Shown one piece after another: positions 5,973-11,690 of a stretch of 11,734 nucleotides of DNA. The notes under the pieces are model-generated. The model was not told where the DNA came from, ran no database searches, and saw only the letters and a program-made list of their open reading frames with translations. Both the position numbers and the translations under genes were made by a program. Numbering within the stretch: the first letter of the stretch is position 1; every line of letters starts with the position of its first letter. The DNA is from Candidatus Methanoplasma sp. (GTDB lineage Archaea; Thermoplasmatota; Thermoplasmata; Methanomassiliicoccales; Methanomethylophilaceae), in NCBI GenBank assembly GCA_031254265.1, contig JAIRUV010000125.1, forward strand, positions 1 to 11,734, read 5' to 3'.

Positions 5973-6653
5973 TCAGTCCAGCATCAGTTTGACCAATTCT
6001 ATTGGTCCGACCCTCTCGCTGCCTTTATAGACGCGCATGTTCCCGCCAGAGATCTCGTCTATCAGTAACACTTGGCCATCCTTCGACTTCCCGAACTCAA
6101 ACTTAATGTCGTACAACTCCATGCCTTTCTTGGCTATCTCGTCCTTGACGATCCTGGCGATCCTCTGCGTCCTGCTCTTGAGGCTCTCATATTCATCGGA
6201 CGTCAACAGACCCAGCATTTCCAGGGCGTCCTTTGTGATCGGCGGGTCCCCGCGGTCGTCGTCCTTGAGTGTGACCTCAACGAAAGCATCCAGCGGCTGC
6301 CCCTCTGTACAATAGTCGCCGTATCTTTTCCTGAAACTTCCGACGGCCCTGAAACGGCAGATGACCTCTATCCCCTTGCCGACGACCTCCACAGGCCTGA
6401 CCGTCATGGTGGCATTCTCGATGTCGGCGCTTATGTAGTGTGTTGGAATTCCGGATTCCTGGATCTTCTCGAAGAAGAACTTCGTCAGGCGCACCCCGCC
6501 CTTTCCCATCCCCTTTATGGAAAGCCCTACGGTGTTCGCGCCGGGATCGAACTTCCCATCCTCTCCGGTGGCATCGTCTTTGAATCTGAGCATGTAGTTG
6601 CCGTCATCCAATTCATAAACCGACTTTGTCTTCCCTTCGTACACATGTTTCAA
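5973..6653 (-). CDS. purC: phosphoribosylaminoimidazole-succinocarboxamide synthase (SAICAR synthetase)
   Basis: PurC joins CAIR and aspartate, using ATP, to make SAICAR in purine synthesis. The protein begins KHVYEGKTKSVYELDDGNYM (ATP-binding strand-turn). Further landmarks are FKDDATGEDGKFDPGA, THYISADIENATM, VEVICRFRAVGSFRKRYG, the family signature ELYDIKFEFG and DEISGGNMRVYKG. The last replaces the more common DEISPD-R form. The length, 226 residues, suits the compact archaeal/bacterial type. TTG 6653 is chosen because a perfect GGAGG (minus strand, 6662-6666) lies 8 nt upstream and the product then starts just before the conserved YEGKTK motif. A GTG at 6701 would add 16 residues with no such support. 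It is a single-gene unit lying inside the usual rpl11-rpl1 interval. Confidence 0.95.
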   Translation of the reverse strand: MKHVYEGKTKSVYELDDGNYMLRFKDDATGEDGKFDPGANTVGLSIKGMGKGGVRLTKFFFEKIQESGIPTHYISADIENATMTVRPVEVVGKGIEVICRFRAVGSFRKRYGDYCTEGQPLDAFVEVTLKDDDRGDPPITKDALEMLGLLTSDEYESLKSRTQRIARIVKDEIAKKGMELYDIKFEFGKSKDGQVLLIDEISGGNMRVYKGSERVGPIELVKLMLD

Positions 6654-6714
6654 AACAAACCCCTCCGTTGTGCAAACTATTGTCTCGCGGACTCTTAACA
6701 CGAGAAGTTGTCAT

Positions 6715-6725
6715 GATTATTAATC
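6715..6725 (-). promoter_or_regulatory. TATA-like box of purC
   Basis: On the minus strand this reads GATTAATAATC. A start about 26 bases on (near 6694) would leave a leader of about 40 bases carrying the GGAGG used by the TTG start. Confidence 0.45.
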
Positions 6726-6846
6726 CCTCGCATGGCAGTATTTCTCGTTTGTATCTTTGCGCTGAGTAGGTGGACCTTGTAGCCTAATGGGGGTTTCTGT
6801 TGTTCCAGGTCGCTGAAGAAAGGGCCAGGAAACCGTCGACAATCGA

Positions 6847-6875
6847 ATATGTCGCCGCCCAAACGCGCGACATAT
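6847..6875. repeat. 9-bp perfect inverted repeat upstream of the rpl1 promoter
   Basis: ATATGTCGC at 6847-6855 is the exact reverse complement of GCGACATAT at 6867-6875, with 11 bases between. The arms are centred about 65 bases upstream of the rpl1 TATA box. It could be an operator for a dimeric regulator or a hairpin in an unrecognised RNA. Confidence 0.55.
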
Positions 6876-6916
6876 GCGCTGTTTCAAATACGATCTGTCC
6901 GACACGGCCCTCCCTT

Positions 6917-6930
6917 AAACCTTATATAGG
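6917..6930 (+). promoter_or_regulatory. TATA box of the rpl1-rpl10-rpl12 operon
   Basis: AAACCTTATATAGG combines a purine-rich upstream element with a canonical archaeal TATA. It predicts a start at about 6950, giving a leader of about 50 bases before the rpl1 start codon. Confidence 0.7.
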
Positions 6931-6940
6931 GTAAAAGAAT

Positions 6941-6952
6941 AGCAGGCCTGCT
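6941..6952. repeat. perfect 12-bp palindrome at the predicted rpl1 transcription start
   Basis: AGCAGGCCTGCT is identical to its reverse complement. It lies between the TATA box and the predicted start site, where a bound repressor would block initiation. It may also be chance. Confidence 0.5.
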
Positions 6953-6953
6953 T

Positions 6954-6984
6954 GTAGGAGAGCCTTAGGGCTCGCATGCACTAC
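6954..6984 (+). promoter_or_regulatory. candidate L1-binding autoregulatory element in the rpl1 leader
   Basis: The leader RNA can form GUAG (6954-6957) pairing with CUAC (6981-6984), an asymmetric internal loop (GA on one side, GCAUGCA on the other), and an inner stem GAGCC (6960-6964) with GGCUC (6969-6973) capped by UUAG. Archaeal L1 represses its own mRNA by binding a copy of its 23S rRNA site, which is likewise two helices flanking an asymmetric loop with GA on the short side. The fold ends directly before the GAGGAGG ribosome-binding site, where protein binding would block translation. The structure is seen in the sequence; L1 binding is inference. Confidence 0.5.
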
Positions 6985-6998
6985 GAGGAGGAATTGAA

Positions 6999-7637
6999 TT
7001 GGCAGAAAAACCAACCGTAATGGCTGTGCAGAAAGCACTAGAAGGTGCAAAGAAGCGCAATTTTACTGAAACGGTTGAGTTGGCCATCAATCTGAAAGAT
7101 GTTGATCTTGCAATACCTAAGAACCGTATTCAGGAGGACATAATCCTTCCGAACGGCCGCGGTAAGAGGATCAGTATCTGCGTGATTGGTGGTGGCGAAC
7201 TAGCCTTGAAAGCCAAGGACGTAGCCGATCTTGTGATCACTCCGGATGAACTCGGAGCGATCGCAGACGACAAGAAGCAGGCAAAGAGGATCGCGAACAG
7301 CACTGATTACTTCGTAGCCGAGGCCCCATTGATGGCGGTCGTCGGTAAGAGGCTCGGTACCGTTCTGGGCCCTCGCGGAAAGATGCCTAAGCCCATACCT
7401 CCGGGAGCTGATCCCTCAGGTATGATAGACAACCTCCGCAGGTCTGTGACCGTCAGGACGAAAGACAGGAAGACATTCCACGTGCCCGTGGGAACAGCGA
7501 ACATGTCCGCTGAAGAGATCGCCGACAATGTAGAAGTGATCTTGAAGCGTGTGTCGCTGAGATTAGAGAAAGGCATGGCGAACGTAGCGTCCGCTTATGT
7601 CAAAACATCCATGGGGCCGGCGGAGAAGATTTTGTAA
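6999..7637 (+). CDS. rpl1: large ribosomal subunit protein L1 (uL1), TTG start
   Basis: L1 forms the mobile stalk next to the E site and, in archaea and bacteria, represses its own operon. The 212-residue product has the normal archaeal length. Landmarks are FTETVELAINLKDVDL near the N-terminus, PKNRIQEDIILPNG, the domain II segment AEAPLMAVVGKRLGTVLGPRGKMPKP, and the C-terminal stretch ADNVEVILKRV. The start is TTG, set by GAGGAGG at 6985-6991 with a 7-nt gap; no in-frame ATG is suitably placed. A weak start codon on a self-regulated ribosomal gene may matter for its output. rpl10 and rpl12 follow in the same operon. Confidence 0.96.
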   Translation: MAEKPTVMAVQKALEGAKKRNFTETVELAINLKDVDLAIPKNRIQEDIILPNGRGKRISICVIGGGELALKAKDVADLVITPDELGAIADDKKQAKRIANSTDYFVAEAPLMAVVGKRLGTVLGPRGKMPKPIPPGADPSGMIDNLRRSVTVRTKDRKTFHVPVGTANMSAEEIADNVEVILKRVSLRLEKGMANVASAYVKTSMGPAEKIL

Positions 7638-7648
7638 GGAGGTCTAAG

Positions 7649-8653
7649 ATGGCACACGTCGCAACTTGGAAGAAGGAGATGGTGAGCGAGATCGTCAAGG
7701 ACATAGTGGAGAGCCCTGTTGTCGCAGTTGTCGACATGCATGGCATCCCCGGACAGCAGATCCAGGCCATGAGGGCCGGACTCCGTGAGCACGCCAAGCT
7801 CAAGATGACCAAGAACAACCTTATGCTCTTGGCACTTGAAGAGGCGGCCAAACAGAGACCGGGCGTCGAGGCACTCAAGGACTCTGTCCACGGACAGTGC
7901 GCCATCGTCGCAACGGACATGAATCCGTTCAAGCTCTACAAAAGGCTTGAAGCGACAATGACGGCCGCCCCCGCAAAACCGGGGCAACTGGCACCTATGG
8001 ATATAATTGTCCCGAAAGGACCGACTCCGTTCGGTCCCGGTCCGATCATCGGTGAACTTCAAAAGATAGGCCTTCCGGCCGCAGTAGAGGCCGGAAAGAT
8101 AGCGATCCGAAAGGAAACGACGCTGGTAAAGAGCGGGGAACCCATCCCGGCAGGCGTCGCCGCAATGCTCCCGAAACTGAACATACTCCCAATGGTTGTG
8201 GGTATGGTTCTGAGGTCCGCCTTTGAGGACGGGACCGTCTACAAAAAGGATGTACTTGCGATACCCGACGATTACTACTCAACAATGTTCGCTACGGCCG
8301 CGTACAACGCCCGTGCATTGGCGATAGAGATCGCATATTCCACCAAGGATACGATCATCCCGCTCATCACGAAAGCGTACAGAGAGGCAATGGGCCTTTC
8401 GATATCGGCCGCGATACCGACCAAAGAGAATATCAAGATACTTCTTGCGAAGGCTGACAGTCACATGTTGGCCATAGCTTCCGCGTCAGGATACAGCAGT
8501 GACGTCATAGCCGCCAGACTAAGCTCTGCGGCAGCAGCGGCCGTTGTGCCTAAAGCGGAATCCGTGAAAGCGGAGCAGAAAGTTGAAGTGGAAGAAGAAG
8601 AACAGGTCAGCGAAGAAGATGCAGCAGCTGGCCTGAGCGCACTATTCGGCTAA
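7649..8653 (+). CDS. rpl10: large ribosomal subunit protein L10 (uL10, stalk protein P0)
   Basis: P0 anchors dimers of L12/P1 to the ribosomal stalk and binds 23S rRNA beside L11. The 334-residue archaeal form has the rRNA-binding N-terminus (ATWKKEMVSEI, TKNNLMLLALEEA), the inserted domain absent from bacterial L10 (about 110-180: APMDIIVPKGPTPFGPGPI), and helical spine segments that bind P1 dimers. It ends in an acidic, flexible tail with EEDAAAGLSALFG. That last motif recurs at the end of L12 and recruits translation GTPases. AAGGAGGT starts at the rpl1 stop codon, giving an 11-base gap and a strong ribosome-binding site. Confidence 0.97.
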   Translation: MAHVATWKKEMVSEIVKDIVESPVVAVVDMHGIPGQQIQAMRAGLREHAKLKMTKNNLMLLALEEAAKQRPGVEALKDSVHGQCAIVATDMNPFKLYKRLEATMTAAPAKPGQLAPMDIIVPKGPTPFGPGPIIGELQKIGLPAAVEAGKIAIRKETTLVKSGEPIPAGVAAMLPKLNILPMVVGMVLRSAFEDGTVYKKDVLAIPDDYYSTMFATAAYNARALAIEIAYSTKDTIIPLITKAYREAMGLSISAAIPTKENIKILLAKADSHMLAIASASGYSSDVIAARLSSAAAAAVVPKAESVKAEQKVEVEEEEQVSEEDAAAGLSALFG

Positions 8654-8668
8654 AAGGAGTTGAAAAAA

Positions 8669-8983
8669 ATGGAGTATATTTACAGTGCAATGGTGCTTTA
8701 CTCTGCTGGCAAGAACATAACCGAGGACGGGGTAACCGCGATCCTCAAAGCAGCAGCAGTAGAGGTCGACGCAGCTAAAGTCAAGGCACTGATCGCTTCA
8801 CTCGAGGGAGTTGACATAAAAGGGGCCATCGCATCGGCCTCGTTCGCAGCCGCACCCGCGGCAGCAGCAGCACCCGCCGCCGGAGCCCCCGCAGCAGCCG
8901 CACCCGCAGCAGCAGTGGAGCCCGAGGAAGAAGCAGTCAGCGAAGAGGACGCAGCAGCTGGTCTGAGCGCCTTGTTCGGATGA
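8669..8983 (+). CDS. rpl12: large ribosomal subunit stalk protein L12 (P1 type)
   Basis: The 104-residue archaeal P1-type stalk protein has three parts. A helical dimerisation/P0-binding domain covers residues 1-60 (MEYIYSAMVLYSAGKNITED, ILKAAAVEVDAAKVKALIAS, LEGVDIKGAI). An Ala/Pro-rich hinge follows (about 63-87, coded by many GCA/GCC repeats). The acidic tail ends EEDAAAGLSALFG, the same as in L10, and binds elongation factors. ATG 8669 is preferred: AAGGAG (8654-8659) is 9 nt upstream. A TTG at 8660 abuts that site and is not usable. It is the last ribosomal gene of the operon. Confidence 0.97.
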   Translation: MEYIYSAMVLYSAGKNITEDGVTAILKAAAVEVDAAKVKALIASLEGVDIKGAIASASFAAAPAAAAAPAAGAPAAAAPAAAVEPEEEAVSEEDAAAGLSALFG

Positions 8984-9019
8984 ACGGTAAGTTTATCTTG
9001 CGATATCAAACCTCTTACA

Positions 9020-9042
9020 CAATATCTTTATGTTCGTTTTTC
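9020..9042 (+). promoter_or_regulatory. rpl12 downstream T-tract overlapping a promoter for the RHH gene
   Basis: The 77 bases between rpl12 and the RHH gene are AT-rich. TATCTTTATG (about 9023-9032) can act as a TATA-like box about 30 bases before ATG 9061, which has no ribosome-binding site. The run GTTTTTCG just after it could terminate the rpl12 transcript. Both readings are tentative. Confidence 0.35.
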
Positions 9043-9060
9043 GTATCTTACAATAATTAC

Positions 9061-9360
9061 ATGGACCGGACCGAAAAGATCATAGTCAGGCTTACGCCGG
9101 ATACGATAATACTTCTCCAAAAGCTTGTGGACAGAGGAAAATACAAAAGTCTGTCCGAAGGCGTGGCAGATGCGATAAGGACTATGATAGAATCGGAATT
9201 CACACCGCAGGAGATGTCAGCGATCCAGAGCGAGCATATCCGGGAGAAGCCTCTTGATATGGAATCCCTGCTCACGGACGGGGACAAGGTCCCTATGGAT
9301 GAGGCGGTCAGGAAAGCGGTCAGGGAATATGTGAGGTCAAGGATGGAGCCGGAGGAATGA
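9061..9360 (+). CDS. ribbon-helix-helix DNA-binding protein, CdrS-like, upstream of the ftsZ-like gene
   Basis: This 99-residue protein starts with a ribbon-helix-helix domain: strand EKIIVRL (5-11), helix 1 about 14-28 (DTIILLQKLVDRGKY) and helix 2 from SLSEGVADAIRTMIESEF. Such proteins bind DNA as dimers with the strands in the major groove. The rest (about 50-99) is charged and probably helical (MDEAVRKAVREYVRSRM). It ends one base before the ftsZ-like start codon, so the two are co-transcribed. In haloarchaea the short RHH regulator CdrS is co-transcribed with ftsZ2 and controls division genes; by position this looks like a relative with a longer C-terminus. An upstream in-frame ATG at 8980 overlaps rpl12 and has no support; ATG 9061 is probably leaderless. 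Confidence 0.8.
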   Translation: MDRTEKIIVRLTPDTIILLQKLVDRGKYKSLSEGVADAIRTMIESEFTPQEMSAIQSEHIREKPLDMESLLTDGDKVPMDEAVRKAVREYVRSRMEPEE

Positions 9361-9361
9361 T

Positions 9362-10201
9362 TTGGTCGGGAGGACTCTGATCATCGGTTCAGGAGGCGCG
9401 GGGAAGAATACCGTCTCCAGGATACCGGACGATCCCAAGGTCAGCGTTATCACCATCAACACCGGTCAGCACGGCTCCACTATATCCATGGCCGACGGGA
9501 GTGTGGACGGCTGCAGAGGAGACCGGGACCTGGGCTGGGCGCTTGCATATGATTATAAGGACGAGATATGCAAAGAGATCTCCGGACATTCCAACATCAT
9601 AGTGACGGCAGGACTGGGGGGAGGGACAGGGTCAGGCACGATCCCGGTGATTGAAGAATGTGCAAGGGAGTCCAATGCGAGGATGATCTCAGTCGTAAGC
9701 ATACCGATGCCCTTCGAGACACTTAGGAGGGAGACAGCTCTGAAACAGATGAAGGAGGTAATCCGGATATCAGACAGGACCATACTCTTCGACATAGGCA
9801 AGATGCCGTCAAGGGGAGGCGGCTCTTTGCCGATAAGCAAAGCGATATCCCTTGCTGATGAGATGATGAAAGAAGCGGTCGTCAGGATACACGATATGCT
9901 CGAAGGGCCGTTCTTCAGCACTCTTAGCGAGAAGGTCTACACAATAGCATACCGGCAGTCGAACGACCCGGTCAAAGCGGTCATGTCAGCCAAGGACGAA
10001 TGCCTCTTCGACGCGGACCCCCGTTACGGGAAGATCATTGTGACATCGGATTCTGAGATAAGCAGGGCCGACGCGGAGAACATATCGAGGACCATCGGCG
10101 ACACGACCGGGATAATACCGGAGATAGTGACGGGCAAAGGCACGGAAGATCACAGGATAATGCTGTTCATCCCCATTTCTTACCGTTCCTTATTATCTTA
10201 G
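9362..10201 (+). CDS. short divergent FtsZ/tubulin-superfamily GTPase-like protein
   Basis: The 279-residue protein has the FtsZ GTP-binding half: LIIGSGGAGKNTVSRI (6-21, T1 loop), VITINT (29-34), the signature GLGGGTGSGTIPVI (84-97, T4), SVVSIPMPFETLRRE (T5 region) and an H7-like helix SKAISLADEMMKEAVVRIHDML. The expected catalytic T7 loop (NxDxxD before VKAVM) reads YRQSNDPVKAVM at 197-208, so its acidic residues are missing or displaced. The C-terminal domain is cut to about 65 residues and no C-terminal partner-binding tail is seen. It should bind GTP, but hydrolysis by the usual polymer mechanism is doubtful. TTG 9362 is set by GGAGG at 9351-9355, inside the end of the RHH gene. The gene overlaps trmJ by 35 bases. 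A genuine divergent division protein or a cytoskeletal paralogue are both possible. Confidence 0.85.
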   Translation: MVGRTLIIGSGGAGKNTVSRIPDDPKVSVITINTGQHGSTISMADGSVDGCRGDRDLGWALAYDYKDEICKEISGHSNIIVTAGLGGGTGSGTIPVIEECARESNARMISVVSIPMPFETLRRETALKQMKEVIRISDRTILFDIGKMPSRGGGSLPISKAISLADEMMKEAVVRIHDMLEGPFFSTLSEKVYTIAYRQSNDPVKAVMSAKDECLFDADPRYGKIIVTSDSEISRADAENISRTIGDTTGIIPEIVTGKGTEDHRIMLFIPISYRSLLS

Positions 10202-10880
10202 AGGCATCACCGAATATCCCCATTATGGTGTTGTACTCATATTTGGTGGGGATCGAGCGCCCCATCATGCGCCTGAACATCACGGATGTGTCACTCCGTC
10301 TGTGTTCTGGGTAATCGATGGCATCCATGAGGTCGTCGAAGAAGCTGAGCATGTATTCTTTCTCTGCCCTGTCAGCGGGCTCCGCCCTTCTTGCAGCCTT
10401 CCCTGTCTGGAAAAGCTCATACATCACCAGCGAGGCGGCGTGGGACAGGTTGAGTATGGGGTACACATCGCTTGCCGGGACGGTGATCAGAACATCGCAC
10501 TTGTTCAGCTCTTCCTGGAAAAGGCCGATATCCTCTCTTCCGAAGACAACGGCTATCTTCTCTTCGTATCCTGAGACATGCTGGGCGAATTCCCCGGCCA
10601 GTACTGGCAGTCTCGTGTAGTTCCTGTCGCCCTTCGTCGTTATTCCGCTTGTACCGGCTACAAGGAAGCAGTCTTCCAGCGCCTCCTCCAGCGTTCCGAC
10701 GGTCACTGCATTCTCCAATATATCCGAACCGTGCTTTGCCCTGCGGTAAGCATCGTCGCCGACGGCGCAGGGGTCAACGAGATACAGCTCGCGGACATCG
10801 AAATTAGCCATGGATCTGGCAACTGCGCCTATGTTCCCTTCGAACTTAGGACCGACAAGAACTATCCTCACATCAGGCAT
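10167..10880 (-). CDS. trmJ: TrmJ-like SPOUT methyltransferase (tRNA ribose 2'-O-methylation)
   Basis: The 237-residue protein is a trefoil-knot (SPOUT) methyltransferase of the SpoU/TrmH class, closest to TrmJ, which methylates the ribose of tRNA position 32 using SAM. Motif 1 is GNIGAVARSMANF (15-27, with Asn16 and Arg22). Motif 2 is VVFGREDIGL (111-120). Motif 3 is YPILNLSHAASLVMYEL (140-156). The C-terminal helical extension (EYMLSFFDDLMDAIDYP, FRRMMGRSIPTKYEYNTIMG) is typical of TrmJ dimers. The ATG has no ribosome-binding site and sits 26 bases from a TATA-like box, so it is probably leaderless. Its last 35 bases overlap the end of the convergent ftsZ-like gene. The exact target base is inferred from family only. 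Confidence 0.92.
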   Translation of the reverse strand: MPDVRIVLVGPKFEGNIGAVARSMANFDVRELYLVDPCAVGDDAYRRAKHGSDILENAVTVGTLEEALEDCFLVAGTSGITTKGDRNYTRLPVLAGEFAQHVSGYEEKIAVVFGREDIGLFQEELNKCDVLITVPASDVYPILNLSHAASLVMYELFQTGKAARRAEPADRAEKEYMLSFFDDLMDAIDYPEHRRSDTSVMFRRMMGRSIPTKYEYNTIMGIFGDASKIIRNGKKWG

Positions 10881-10898
10881 GCTGTCGCCGATTAGAAC

Positions 10899-10912
10899 AT
10901 TAAATCTATATC
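10899..10912. promoter_or_regulatory. TATA-like element shared by divergent trmJ and the pantoate-ligase gene
   Basis: ATTAAATCTATATC is AT-rich in both orientations. Its centre is about 26 bases from the trmJ ATG (10880) and about 29 from the GTG at 10935. Neither start has a ribosome-binding site, so two leaderless transcripts probably fire from this 54-base gap. Confidence 0.5.
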
Positions 10913-10934
10913 AACTGTACGCTTACACAGAAAC

Positions 10935-11690
10935 GTGAACATACCAGCAGGCCACCCCCGCTACAGATCGCTTATGGTAAGGGAAAGATTGTCGGAAATG
11001 GTGGACAGAGGCCTTGTTACCCAGACCGGCCTCATCTCTCACGGCAGAGGCGAGGCCTTTGACTATCTGATGGGCGAGAGGAGCCTGGAACCGTCATTGA
11101 GGGCGGAGAGGGCAGCAGCAGCATACCTTCTGAGAGCAGAGAACCCGGTGGTGTGCGTCAACGGCAACGCTGCCGCTCTTGACCCGGAGAATATCATCGG
11201 ACTTGCGAAGGAGGTTCCGGCGAAGATCGAGGTCAACATATTCCACAGGACTGAGAAAAGAATGGACCTTCTGATATCTTATATGGAGGAAAAGGGTGCT
11301 AAGGACGTTCTTGGAAGGGATCCAGACGCAAGGATATCCGGGCTGGACTCGGATCGTGCGCTGTGCACGAGATCCGGGATATATGGTTCGGATGTCATTC
11401 TTGTTCCGATCGAGGACGGGGACAGGGCCAAGGCATTGGCGGATATGGGGAAGACCGTGATATCGATAGACCTGAATCCTCTGTCGAGGACCTCTAAGGC
11501 GGCAACTGTGTCGATATCGGATGAGATGACAAGGGCGCTGGAGAATATCAGAAGGTTTGTGAAAGAGATGAAGGGTAAACAGGATGTCATTGAAGAGGCC
11601 GTTATAGAATTCTCAAATGAGAACAACAGGAAGGAGATCGTAAGCGAGATATGTTCGTCGCTGATGTCGGAGTTCGGAAGGGATGTATGA
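10935..11690 (+). CDS. 4-phosphopantoate--beta-alanine ligase (archaeal phosphopantothenate synthetase)
   Basis: This enzyme joins 4-phosphopantoate and beta-alanine with ATP to give 4'-phosphopantothenate. It is the archaeal route to coenzyme A, working after pantoate kinase and replacing bacterial PanC/CoaA. The 251-residue protein carries the family landmarks: IPAGHPRYRSLMVRERL (3-19), GLISHGRGEAFDYLMGE (32-48), PVVCVNGNAAAL (71-82), KIEVNIFHRTEKRM (97-110), DVILVPIEDGDRAKAL (153-168) and ISIDLNPLSRTSKAA (176-190). The length is typical. It starts at GTG 10935, without a ribosome-binding site and about 29 bases after a TATA-like element, so leaderless translation is likely. The stop overlaps the next gene's ATG by four bases, indicating an operon. 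Confidence 0.95.
   Translation: MNIPAGHPRYRSLMVRERLSEMVDRGLVTQTGLISHGRGEAFDYLMGERSLEPSLRAERAAAAYLLRAENPVVCVNGNAAALDPENIIGLAKEVPAKIEVNIFHRTEKRMDLLISYMEEKGAKDVLGRDPDARISGLDSDRALCTRSGIYGSDVILVPIEDGDRAKALADMGKTVISIDLNPLSRTSKAATVSISDEMTRALENIRRFVKEMKGKQDVIEEAVIEFSNENNRKEIVSEICSSLMSEFGRDV

Larger units (their letters stand above)
6654..6998. other. 345-base intergenic region between divergent purC and rpl1
   Basis: No convincing gene was found here on either strand; a 61-codon minus-strand frame (6720-6905) lacks a ribosome-binding site and resembles nothing I know. The region holds, in order, the purC ribosome-binding site and TATA-like box, about 120 bases without recognised content (6726-6846), a 9-bp inverted repeat, the rpl1 TATA box, a perfect 12-bp palindrome and the structured rpl1 leader. 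Its unusual length leaves room for a small RNA or operators. Confidence 0.6.

Noticed and set aside
6072..6698. 208-codon plus-strand frame opposite purC
   Set aside because: It is a shadow of purC, which is supported by signature motifs and a GGAGG site; the frame shows no family likeness.
6720..6905. 61-codon minus-strand frame in the purC-rpl1 gap
   Set aside because: It lacks a ribosome-binding site, is rich in Arg/Pro, crosses the inverted repeat, and matches no family I know.
8608..8650. Repeated 40-base sequence at the ends of rpl10 and rpl12
   Set aside because: It is the shared GTPase-recruiting tail (EEDAAAGLSALFG) of archaeal P0 and P1 proteins, known and expected.
8840..8930. 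GCA/GCC-rich short repeats within rpl12
   Set aside because: These code the Ala/Pro hinge expected in archaeal P1-type stalk proteins; not a tandem repeat element or CRISPR.
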